Shown: piece after piece, positions 44,601 to 52,868 of the stretch
Layout of the letters: each line of letters starts with the position of its first letter
How positions within the stretch are numbered: the first letter of the stretch is position 1
Origin: Diplodia intermedia
Taxonomy: Eukaryota > Ascomycota > Dothideomycetes > Botryosphaeriales > Botryosphaeriaceae
Reading direction: 5' to 3'
Assembly: GCA_021495925.1 (NCBI GenBank)
Contig: JAKEKT010000005.1
Span: 496,001 to 560,000 of the forward strand
Length of the DNA stretch: 64,000 bases
Notes under the pieces: model-generated
What the model saw: the letters and a program-made list of their open reading frames with translations, nothing else
Databases searched by the model: none
Told to the model about the DNA's origin: nothing
Made by a program: the position numbers and the translations under genes

Positions 44601-47600
44601 CCGCTGGAGCCGACTTACGTCTGCAACTGGGATTTTGAAGTGGGCAAGATCACCGGCGAGTGCTCCGACAACTTCCTTGGAAAGCTTGGGGCTTTTGGGA
44701 AGTCTTTTGGGTTCTCGCTGGATGATGACGAAAACGCGCTGCCAATTCTCAGCCCGTTGCTGATACGCGACGTGACCTTTCTTAGGCTCAAGACGAGCAC
44801 GATCAAAGTCTGGTTGCACGTTGCTCAAGAAGTTTTGCTATTGAGCACTGACGCAATAAGCGTGGACTTCAATGACTGGGCAAACTCTACATTTTCCCAA
44901 CGTCTCAACGTCCTCGTTCCCAATCTCGTCATAGCTTCTGTTGATGCCAAGGCAGCTCTTCGCCAGCGAAGTCGAATCAGCAAAAGCACGGTTGATATCC
45001 AGGCATTCTTGCAGACTGACATCCGGCTGCACATGTTGAAGAGAAACCTCCATTTCAGCGATGACCGTCGCGACCAGCAGAATCATCTGAAAGAAAGTGA
45101 CCTGCGAACCCACAGGACACCTTGGCTTCTGCTTGAGGACCTGGAAGCATCTGAAGACACAGCACTTCTCCCCAAAGTAGACCCGCCAGCCATGACGTTC
45201 CCAAATTTGCCGCCTCCCTTGCGTGGAAAGTCCCTACTCCGGAAAGCGAGTCTGGCATCTACTCTGGGTACTAATAATGCGTCCGTGAGCTCCTCAGGAC
45301 TCTCTGCATCGAGTTCTTCAATCAACATGATGCCCAGGACGCGAAGTCGGCGGCGTGCGGGAAGTATACGCTCAGTGGCAGCGAGTTCCTTGAAGCAGAG
45401 CATCCGCGCCAATGCGCCAAGAACGGTTGGCCATCGCAAGGCCGACAGTAACAGTAGTCTTCCTGCACGCCCCCCTCTGTTGAAGAGGCAAACGACAACA
45501 AGTATTTACTCCGATGCGCTCGAAGGGGGCGAAGACATGGTTGGAAAGATCGGTCAGCCGAGATCATCGATAGCGCTTTCAAGTGCTTTGGAGTTTCCTT
45601 ATTTCCCACTCGACGGAGTCGAGTTGGATGTCTCGGACGTACCCGAGCATCCGACAGAAGCACGAAGCTGGAACAGCGCCGCCCCCAATGCCTTGGTCTT
45701 CAATGATGTGTCAACAAGGTCATTTGACGAAGACTTCATTCACACAAGCTTCCTCTTGAGTTTCGAACCCGGTGTCCGAGCCCTTGTGACGCCGAACGCG
45801 GTCTCGACGGTGGTCAGCCTCATAGACTCCCTCCAGGAAAAACACCCGCAGGACATACTTGACACCTTCCAGGTCGACATAATGGGCAAAATTTTGGATT
45901 ATCAAAAGCGGATCGATGGAATAGGCACCTCCACGGAACTCAGTTTGAGGCTGCCCTCATTCCAGCTTCGCTTCATCAACAACATCACACCCGATGGAAA
46001 TAAGACCACTGCACCAGGCAAGGATCAGTACGATCTGGTGCTAGACAGGTTGTCAGTCTGTGTTCGGCAGCAGAATTTCCCTACTGAATCAGCGGTCAAA
46101 AACAGCACACTGGCGGTGCATACATTGCTGAAGTCACTCACGGTTTCTGTTAGGGAGAAGCAGCCGAACGCGACTGTGAGCGATGTGGCTGTGCAAGTCA
46201 TCCTGACAGACATGCTGCTTTGGTTGGTTACCGGTAAAGCATTCTCCGTCAACGTGTCTTTCCGAGGCCTTGAGGTTGCAAATTCGAGCAAAAAGCTACA
46301 GTATCTCGCTTCCTTGATCCACCGATCGACGTTGCTTGCGGATGAAATCGAAGCCAAATTCGCAGCCGTCGGCCCAAAAAGCAAGAGACGACTCTGCTAC
46401 TTGGCATACGCACTGACGACTGCTGGTCGAGACATTCCTGACCCAGCATTCATAACCAGACCATCATACGCCTTACGAGCAGCTAACAACCACCTTCGAA
46501 ACCACGATTCCTGGAAGATCATCTCACGTTTCCGATACATATATGACAATCTCGAGCCCAGCGTAAGGGACCAGATCACTCAAACGTGCATCGAAGGGTT
46601 GCTCGCCTGTCCAGAGGATGCCGAAGCAAAGGTCGTTGAAATATGGGACCAATGGCGTGAATGGGACCTGTCTCACGTGAAAAAGAGCCTGGCAATTCGC
46701 GCAATATACGGCTCTAGCACGGACGAGGAAGCTGTAGAGGAGAAGCCATTGCCGGTCGACATTTCCGTCAAAACCGCTGGGATCCGAATCGTCATAGATC
46801 CGGGTCCAGAACAAAGCGAAATACTGTTCCAGCTACTGACTATCAATGCTGCATTAACACCGCCTCCAGAGCCTTCCGGGCTGATGCTTTTGGAACAAGA
46901 CAACCCTACCAAATCTACTGTTGTGGAAATATCCACCAGGAACGTCCTTGTCAAGTTCAGCTGGGAAATTTGCGAACTGGTCGAGAACGTTGTCACTCTT
47001 TTCCAGACACAAGGCCCACAGGCGAAGGCAAACAGGCAGGAACAGGACCAGAGGATCCCAGAGCCTCGTGACAACAATACCGCTAAGCCCGAGGTTCACG
47101 ACTTTCAAATCATTTTCGGAACCGACAAGGGCAGTATCAGCCTTGACACAATCAATCTACGTCATGTTTCCTCGTCTCACGGGATGAAGATATCAATTGC
47201 TGGCTCAGACAGGCGGGCAGCAAATGAGGGGTTGAGCGTCAGCGCTCTCACCCACTCGGATGCTGCTGGGTCTGAACTGCGATCTCGAGGCAGACTGTTG
47301 ATGAGATCTCAGGTTGTCCGGCCCAGTATATTCGTCTCCCACGACGATGACAAGTGGAGGCATCCCATGCCGGAAGGATGGATGGTTGTCGGCAAATGTG
47401 AAGAGGTATCGTGGAAAGTCCAGGAAGACATCCTTGGCATCATCGAAGTGGCAAACTCGATCATCTGCGATGAGGTGGCTTACTTCGCACGGCAAGCGGA
47501 GCGATTCAAGAAGCCTGCTCATGCAGAGACCGTAGCCAGTGGGACGAAGAAAGAGCCAAGTCTCCCGAACATAACTGTTGCTCTGCTGATGGATACCTAC

Positions 47601-50600
47601 CGCATCGATGTTGCTTTACTTCAATCGTTGAGCTATGTCGTCTCTGGTCAGATGGGAAGAGTATCAGCCGCACCCGTTCTGGGAGGAGACCCCACCTTGA
47701 ATGTCAACTTTGACCTCGATCGTCACACTCACTACCTGCGGAGCCACGACAAGTATGGATGGCAAAACATAGCTGCCTTCACCTTCCCACTACACAATGG
47801 GCACCTGCAACTGATCGACTCACCGGCTGGGCCAAAGGTCCTCTTCAACAGCATCATGGAGACTTTTATCATTGAGGCATCCTCGGTCCACGGGCTGCTC
47901 TCCACTCTCCAAGAACCCGAAGTCGAGAACATCATGAAAACCATTGAAGGTGATATCAAGGTCCTGAAAAGCAACATCAAAGAAGCCTTGCCAAAGGGAG
48001 ACAGCGCTTCAATCTCTCCGGTATCCAGCGACGAAGACCGTCCGGTAGCGTTTGATGCAAGCTTCGTCATGACCGGCATGAGTATAATTGCGCGAGCACC
48101 GACAAAACTTGCAGACTCCTCCGCTTCGACACTTGCGTTCGAGCTCAACCGCATCCAAGGCAGGGCAAGCAACATCTCAGAAGGTGGCTCTGTCCTCCCC
48201 CTTGCAGAATTTTCAGCCGTGCTTCCTCACATCAGCCTGTCCCTCGAGCTCTCGGACGGCGACGATATTAGGCATTGCGGCAATCTTCTTTTCGGACTGG
48301 AGTTGCGTGGAACACTCCAGAGCAGCGTCTCTGACATGCCACGGCGAGACTATAGAGTCCGCAGCACAGGCCTCGAGATCAACGTGTTTGCGGACACGGC
48401 TTCAGCCGCTGTTGAGGTCATGAACCACCTGCAGGAAAGAATCAAAGTTCTCGACCTCTCGAGGGAGAGGAGGTATCTTCGCAAACTCCGCCAGCCTAGG
48501 CGGAGACCATCCCATCTTGTCGCCGGCAACAACGGCGAAGACGACGGCTCGCCAAGCATTGCATCCAGTGGATTGTTCACCTCAGCCGCCTCACTCGAGC
48601 TCACCAATGTCCAGATTAGCTGGATCGTGGGGAACTCTGTTCCTGCATATCCGGGCCGGGAAATCGAGGACTTGGTCCTGTCCTTCAAGAGGATCGACCT
48701 CTCGACAAGAAGCGAGGAAGCGGCCAGGCTTGCCATCGAGAACATGCAGCTGCAGATGGTCCCATCAAGCCAGCCCAAGACGCAGCGCTCGCTCAATTCA
48801 GCACTTCTCCCCGAGGTCGTCTTCAACGTCTCGTATGCCTCTTCAAAAGCCGATCGCCGGTTCGCTTTCTATGCCGCAGGAAAGTCACTTGACCTCCTTC
48901 TGGAATCACGTTTCGTTCTGCCGGCGTCTATCTTGGAGAGGTCGATTTCTCTGGCGAGTCAAAAGGTGCAAGCTGCAACTGCGTCCTGGAAGACAGCTAC
49001 AACGCCGGACGAAACGCCCCGCAAAAGTTTGTTTAACAACAAAAAGCTGTCTTCGCTTATTGTCGACGCAGACTTTGCTGGTGCAGTCGTCACTCTCCAG
49101 GGCAAGCGTGAACCGCCACGCACCAATTCTCGTCTGAGCAACGGTCGCACTTCGCAGTATGGACGATATGGCCAATTCGCCAGCGATGGATCCAACACGA
49201 GTACAACACTCCGCGCTCCTGGCATATCCCTGAAGGTTGAATACAGGGATGACTCTCTTGATCCATCACTCAATGCTGAACTCAAGGTCAATGCTTCAAG
49301 CAACGCCTTATATCCCACAGTGGTTCCTCTCATCATGGACATCTCCAACAGCATCAAGGAGGTCGTCCAGGACAAGGACAAGGACCAGAAGCCGAAGAAA
49401 GCGCCCGAACCAAAGGTACCGCAAAAGTTCCTCGACGAGGAAAGCCTCATCACAGCGGATCCAAGTGCGCTTCTCGGGAAAACGCGGCTCAACATGGGCA
49501 TTCGCATCTGCCAGCAAGAGTTCAGTCTCAGCTGCCAGCCAATTGCCCGCGTCGCGGCCACTGCACGCTTCGAAGATATCTACCTCACGGTCAACAGCAT
49601 CAAGTCGACCGAACAAGGCCATTTCTTCGCCGTGTCCTCGACATTTGACAACTTGCAAGCTTCGGTGCAACACGTTTACTCGAGGGAGTCCACGTTCAGT
49701 TTTGACGTGGATCGCATTGTGCTCTCCGTACTGAACAGCAAGCACCTGAGCGGGACGAGCGGCATCTCTGCCATCCTCAAGATCAATCCCATGAGAACAC
49801 ACATCAACGCGAGACAGCTCCAGGACTTCTTGCTTTTCCGCGAGATTTGGGTGCCACCAGAGGTCCGCCAGGCTTCAAAGACCCCCGCTCCGACGCCTTC
49901 CGAGGAACCTCAGGAATATCTCGTTCAAAGATACCAACAGGTCGCTGCCGCGGCAGCATTTCCTTGGAACGCGACCATTGCCATTGAGGAGATGGCGGTT
50001 GATCTTGACATGGGACAGGCGATTGGGAAGCCATCGTTCAAGATTGTCAATTTGTGGGCATCTTCGAAGAAGACGTCAGACTGGGAGCAGAACCTCTGCT
50101 TTGGGATCAACCGGGTCGGCATAGAGTGCACTGGCAGAACGAGCGGATTTGTGGAGCTGCTCGATTTCAAAGTCCGAACGTCCATCAGCTGGCCGTCGCA
50201 GCAAGAAGAAGCGCGAAGAACCCCGCTTATCCAGGCATCCATGGGTTTCGAGCGCTTACGCGTAAAGGCTGCTTTCGACTACCAGCCGTTTGCCGTTGCT
50301 GATATCACGTCCTTCGCCTTCCTGATGTACAACGTCAGAGGAATGGAGGGTAGCGCCCAGGATCGGCTGGTGGCCACCCTCGAGGGCGACCGAGTGCAGG
50401 CGTTCATGACACCCATCAGTCCAGCCCAAGCCATCGCGCTCATGCAAGCGGTCGAAAGGCTGGTCCAGGAAAACCAGACGGCGTACCAGCAGTCGTTGAA
50501 AGACATCGAGAAGTTCCTCCGGCGGAGCTCGACCAAGCAAAGGCAAACCAGCCTGGACGACGCCGCCTCGCAGAAGCCCGAAGCCGACGGCGACAAACCG

Positions 50601-51482
50601 CTCGAGACGCCCATCTCGCTGCACACGGACGTCGTCGTCACGCTCAACTCCATCAGCGTGGGCGCCTTCCCCGCCACCTTCTCCGACCAGCAGATCCTAC
50701 TGCTGACGGCGTCGGACGTGCAAGCCCGCTTCGCCGTCGCGCTGGAAAACAGCACCATCCACAGCGGGCTCGGCATGACGCTGGGCCAGCTCAGCGTGGC
50801 GCTCGCGTCGGTCGGGCAGGCGGCGGGCCGGGGCCCGCGCGCCGTCAGCGAGCTGACGGTCGAGGACGTGGTGAGCGGGGCGGCGACGGCCAAGGGCGGC
50901 ACGATCCTGCGCGTGCCCAAGGTCATCGCGACGATGCAGACGTGGCAGGCGCCGGGCGGCAACGCCATCGACTACATCTTCAAGAGCTCCTTCGAGGGCA
51001 AGGTCGACGTCGGCTGGAACTACAGCCGCATCAGCTTCATCCGCAACATGTGGAACACGCACTCGCGCGCCCTCGCCAACCGCCTCGGCAAGCCGCTGCC
51101 CGAGTCGGCCGTCAAGATCACCGCCGGCCCCGCCGAGTCGTCGTCGTCGTCGGAGGCCTCTGCCGCCGCTGTCACGGCCGCGACGGCCAAGGCGGCGAGC
51201 GAGGAGACGCTGGCGGCGGCGGGAGAGAGCGATGCGGATCGCGGCAAGATCACGGCCGTCGTCAACGTGCCGCAGTCGCGCTACGAGTACACGCCGCTGG
51301 AGCCGCCCATCATCGAGACGCCGCAGCTGCGCGACATGGGCGAGGCGACGCCGCCGCTCGAGTGGATCGGCCTGCAGCGCGACCGCCTGCCCAACGTGAC
51401 GCACCAGATCGTCATCGTCACGTTGCTGGAGATCGTCAAGGAGGTCGAGGATGCGTATTCGAGGATTCTGGGGTCGAGTTGA
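41613..51482 (+). CDS. CSF1: Csf1, bridge-like lipid transfer protein
   Basis: A giant 3,289-aa protein, uninterrupted by introns, of the Csf1/BLTP1 (Tweek, KIAA1109) family. These proteins form long hydrophobic grooves made of repeating beta-groove units that carry phospholipids from the ER to other membranes; yeast Csf1 (about 2,960 aa) supports cold growth and phosphatidylethanolamine supply. An N-terminal membrane anchor lies at about residues 20-45 (LLVSGILTVFFLFYF). It is followed by the family start block RAYLDIQSLQISLLGGRVFWKDIRY and HGGYITWRFWYR. Basic Ser-rich insertions occur near 42000-42360 and 45290-45500. The C-terminal region includes SSFEGKVDVGWNYSRISFIRNMWNTH, a conserved family box. 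The Met at 41613 begins shortly before the anchor, and no upstream in-frame alternative is better. It is longer than the yeast protein through disordered inserts. Confidence 0.95.
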   Translation: MASSGLTAQPLDAHRGLLWQFLVELLVSGILTVFFLFYFNRLFATLLSYAIRAYTWHNYRAYLDIQSLQISLLGGRVFWKDIRYHGHNQTILIHGGYITWRFWYRKVKGTELFCNGHATEKPALADGSSVYSSPSRSRSRSVGREEDGGKHKTKELPCRVSIKVSGMEVFLYNRSPAYDSIIDNFARAMGATGVPKPAASDSPPSEQSTAETAFSDKIQSTLHRRNTSRSSSGSGQRRDSKGEKPPRRHETEKAYSPPEIPAFLRLLPVRIDCNKGAVIVGNESTPSILSVKFDKASGELSAAHAGPLDIYKQLFNFDFEHPVVHMKPNHDYKNPQLATAARLKKEGLNGTIPETVGKERKTERRRRVWHPLQSLSSLFSGSTDSLANSRKPTRKRASTAQPAFPGQERWLGLTRYLDDADHDEHDEWGGIEYGKFSLIADLPRLSMSFYWDVPGSVPRGPGVADRNPSVTTLDINGSVPPDYGLDLQIFGGTINYGPWADRHRVILQNYFVPASCTDAVPAEPLNPGAARVNTVFKIFISFEEETVLRVPVREKSKDWKWKGRAQTVGGNGKSTESENVRAKGRKRAARNKKRDTGATGQTVRPFGWFDIEVQPDSTVKYVMDMVASSQGYRNSLDLDIRESKVYTSVNHDLLWKSGRLEMDCNLSNPLKWNELRQWAFNLRCNDLQLFLLRDHMFLLTDLVNDWGSGPPPDFYTFTPFRYTMNMEFPNIKIFLNTNDSNIINNPAELEDNQFLILQGRRLGARLEIPLDKFRPVESEISFNAIGDHIGMDLSMPPRNTIATFVKEHHIADLGALTLNGSYKYWSETSSGLTDRLVLDVGGTKFELALFGFLIRHFMKIKDNYFGEDMHFKTLEEYQELPQSKAGEAPGIDVADQASNKSNDLDVILSVSAEKVSVLLPANLYSVEDHVRVELPYANADLRFTSYYMDLMVDFSPLSLALNVSNAKEDSGFDTNNRTQLFVDLVKIYGHRTFGLPPLEPTYVCNWDFEVGKITGECSDNFLGKLGAFGKSFGFSLDDDENALPILSPLLIRDVTFLRLKTSTIKVWLHVAQEVLLLSTDAISVDFNDWANSTFSQRLNVLVPNLVIASVDAKAALRQRSRISKSTVDIQAFLQTDIRLHMLKRNLHFSDDRRDQQNHLKESDLRTHRTPWLLLEDLEASEDTALLPKVDPPAMTFPNLPPPLRGKSLLRKASLASTLGTNNASVSSSGLSASSSSINMMPRTRSRRRAGSIRSVAASSLKQSIRANAPRTVGHRKADSNSSLPARPPLLKRQTTTSIYSDALEGGEDMVGKIGQPRSSIALSSALEFPYFPLDGVELDVSDVPEHPTEARSWNSAAPNALVFNDVSTRSFDEDFIHTSFLLSFEPGVRALVTPNAVSTVVSLIDSLQEKHPQDILDTFQVDIMGKILDYQKRIDGIGTSTELSLRLPSFQLRFINNITPDGNKTTAPGKDQYDLVLDRLSVCVRQQNFPTESAVKNSTLAVHTLLKSLTVSVREKQPNATVSDVAVQVILTDMLLWLVTGKAFSVNVSFRGLEVANSSKKLQYLASLIHRSTLLADEIEAKFAAVGPKSKRRLCYLAYALTTAGRDIPDPAFITRPSYALRAANNHLRNHDSWKIISRFRYIYDNLEPSVRDQITQTCIEGLLACPEDAEAKVVEIWDQWREWDLSHVKKSLAIRAIYGSSTDEEAVEEKPLPVDISVKTAGIRIVIDPGPEQSEILFQLLTINAALTPPPEPSGLMLLEQDNPTKSTVVEISTRNVLVKFSWEICELVENVVTLFQTQGPQAKANRQEQDQRIPEPRDNNTAKPEVHDFQIIFGTDKGSISLDTINLRHVSSSHGMKISIAGSDRRAANEGLSVSALTHSDAAGSELRSRGRLLMRSQVVRPSIFVSHDDDKWRHPMPEGWMVVGKCEEVSWKVQEDILGIIEVANSIICDEVAYFARQAERFKKPAHAETVASGTKKEPSLPNITVALLMDTYRIDVALLQSLSYVVSGQMGRVSAAPVLGGDPTLNVNFDLDRHTHYLRSHDKYGWQNIAAFTFPLHNGHLQLIDSPAGPKVLFNSIMETFIIEASSVHGLLSTLQEPEVENIMKTIEGDIKVLKSNIKEALPKGDSASISPVSSDEDRPVAFDASFVMTGMSIIARAPTKLADSSASTLAFELNRIQGRASNISEGGSVLPLAEFSAVLPHISLSLELSDGDDIRHCGNLLFGLELRGTLQSSVSDMPRRDYRVRSTGLEINVFADTASAAVEVMNHLQERIKVLDLSRERRYLRKLRQPRRRPSHLVAGNNGEDDGSPSIASSGLFTSAASLELTNVQISWIVGNSVPAYPGREIEDLVLSFKRIDLSTRSEEAARLAIENMQLQMVPSSQPKTQRSLNSALLPEVVFNVSYASSKADRRFAFYAAGKSLDLLLESRFVLPASILERSISLASQKVQAATASWKTATTPDETPRKSLFNNKKLSSLIVDADFAGAVVTLQGKREPPRTNSRLSNGRTSQYGRYGQFASDGSNTSTTLRAPGISLKVEYRDDSLDPSLNAELKVNASSNALYPTVVPLIMDISNSIKEVVQDKDKDQKPKKAPEPKVPQKFLDEESLITADPSALLGKTRLNMGIRICQQEFSLSCQPIARVAATARFEDIYLTVNSIKSTEQGHFFAVSSTFDNLQASVQHVYSRESTFSFDVDRIVLSVLNSKHLSGTSGISAILKINPMRTHINARQLQDFLLFREIWVPPEVRQASKTPAPTPSEEPQEYLVQRYQQVAAAAAFPWNATIAIEEMAVDLDMGQAIGKPSFKIVNLWASSKKTSDWEQNLCFGINRVGIECTGRTSGFVELLDFKVRTSISWPSQQEEARRTPLIQASMGFERLRVKAAFDYQPFAVADITSFAFLMYNVRGMEGSAQDRLVATLEGDRVQAFMTPISPAQAIALMQAVERLVQENQTAYQQSLKDIEKFLRRSSTKQRQTSLDDAASQKPEADGDKPLETPISLHTDVVVTLNSISVGAFPATFSDQQILLLTASDVQARFAVALENSTIHSGLGMTLGQLSVALASVGQAAGRGPRAVSELTVEDVVSGAATAKGGTILRVPKVIATMQTWQAPGGNAIDYIFKSSFEGKVDVGWNYSRISFIRNMWNTHSRALANRLGKPLPESAVKITAGPAESSSSSEASAAAVTAATAKAASEETLAAAGESDADRGKITAVVNVPQSRYEYTPLEPPIIETPQLRDMGEATPPLEWIGLQRDRLPNVTHQIVIVTLLEIVKEVEDAYSRILGSS

Positions 51483-52265
51483 GGTGCTAGCGGCCTTGAG
51501 TGCGGGCGGGTGTGGGAATGGTGTGGTTTTGTGGTCTGGTTTGTTGGGGTGCATTGGTAGTTGAGAGAGAGAGAGAGAGACAAATCGGATAGAAAGGGAG
51601 AGAGAAGGGGTGGAACTCGTGCTGTGGTTGCATGCACTGTTTCTTTTTTGCTTGTAATTTTTTTTCTTCATCGGTTGCAACAAGGCGTTTGGGGTTTGCG
51701 AATAGTAATAAGACGGGATGGCTGTCGGCGTAGCCGCAACGCCCAACGTGTATTCCTGTATATAGTGATAGTTATAGACTTTGTTAACGTAGCTCATAGC
51801 ATGGGATTCGAGATAATCAACAAGATAGCCGTCCTTATGTTCGACGCTGCAGGTTTATCTCCCCTTCTATGGCTTTCTCCGTTAGGCTGGTGTTCTGCCG
51901 AGTTTCCGTCGCCTTCATGGCTTCTCGGGCTTGCGGGTAACACACGCCGACTGTGTGCAGACGGACGCCCCTGCTCTGCTGAGCTATATCTGTTGCGCTC
52001 CGGGTAACGAACGAGTTTAAGGCTTATAAGGCTCGTATTATCATATCCAGCGATGTTAAAAGCGCGACCACTTTGTAGATCGAATGGAGATTGCCAGAGG
52101 AAAAACATTCTGACAGAGAAAAAAAATTTCCAACCCAGTTCCACAGTCAAACCTCAAAGATGACCATAAACAACAGGAGAAGAAGAAGAAAAAAAAGATG
52201 ATCGTGGGATTAAGATGCAAGGGGACGGAACAATCGGGCCAAAGAAGGCAAAAAAAAAAAGATAT
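51483..52265. other. CSF1 3' region
   Basis: About 780 bp without a gene. It includes a short GA run (51565-51580), T-rich tracts typical of 3' UTRs, and A-rich runs near 52180-52260 beside the tRNA gene. On the minus strand, downstream of the tRNA, the complement of the A-rich run at 52250-52260 supplies the T-run expected for RNA polymerase III termination. Confidence 0.55.
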
Positions 52266-52364
52266 TGATGAGGACGAGACTCGAACTCGCGCGGGTTGCC
52301 CCACCAGGAAACATGTTAAGCTATAACCTTAACCTGGCGCCATAACCAACTCGGCCACCTCACC
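52266..52364 (-). tRNA. tRNA-Leu (AAG anticodon) with 17-nt intron
   Basis: The minus strand folds as a class II tRNA. The acceptor stem pairs GGTGAGG with CCTCATC (one G-T pair), with discriminator A at 52266. The D-arm begins TGGCCGAGTTGG. The anticodon stem pairs CCAGG (52337-52333) with CCTGG (52308-52304), and the loop reads TT-AAG-G. A 17-nt intron (52326-52310) sits at the canonical position after base 37, and its GCTTAA can pair with the anticodon region, as in most tRNA introns. A long variable arm with GGGG/CCC identifies the Leu/Ser class, and the T-arm contains GTTCGAG. Anticodon AAG reads CUU leucine codons. A-box and B-box internal promoters are intact. Confidence 0.93.
52310..52326 (-). 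other. tRNA-Leu intron
   Basis: A 17-nt insertion directly 3' of the nucleotide following the anticodon. Part of it is complementary to the anticodon loop, forming the helix recognised by tRNA splicing endonuclease. Confidence 0.85.
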
Positions 52365-52868
52365 AGAAGTAGGCAATCTTGAAGTGAACTGCTAGTCCAC
52401 TGCGCGATGTAGTCCAGTTCGAATGGTAAACTTTATGTAGCAAAGATTGAAAATCACCCATGGGTATAGCCATGCATGGACACTCACTCCTCCACCCACT
52501 CACCTGTCTCGGCGCCCACTTTAACTAAATTGGGTTGGCAGACTTCTACGCCTTTTACATCCAGTGAGAGCTCTGAGTATTACAGAAATTTGCCCCTACC
52601 ACCTGCTTCAATGTCTTCAGGTGTGAAGTGCGACCACGGCCAGGACGAAGTTAACAACAACGCAGACCTTTCCAGCTTTCTTTTTCCACACAGCTCGGCA
52701 TGTTCATCGCGACTTCTTCGCATTTCAGGAGATTTACAAGAGATATACGTGGATATAATCTTTACCCAAGCCAGCTCCCTCGCAATGCGCTGCGCATCAT
52801 CAAACACAAAAACAGACATCCGGCCCCCCAAGAAGCACATGGCAGAACACACAACAACGCGCACCTTT
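52365..52868. other. Intergenic region tRNA to niiA 3' end
   Basis: About 500 bp with no supported gene. The plus-strand frame from 52476 is an antisense shadow of niiA. It likely contains niiA 3' UTR and the 5' flank of the tRNA gene. Confidence 0.55.

Noticed and set aside
50697..51797. 366-codon minus-strand frame rich in Arg/Asp
   Set aside because: Antisense shadow of the GC-rich 3' end of CSF1.
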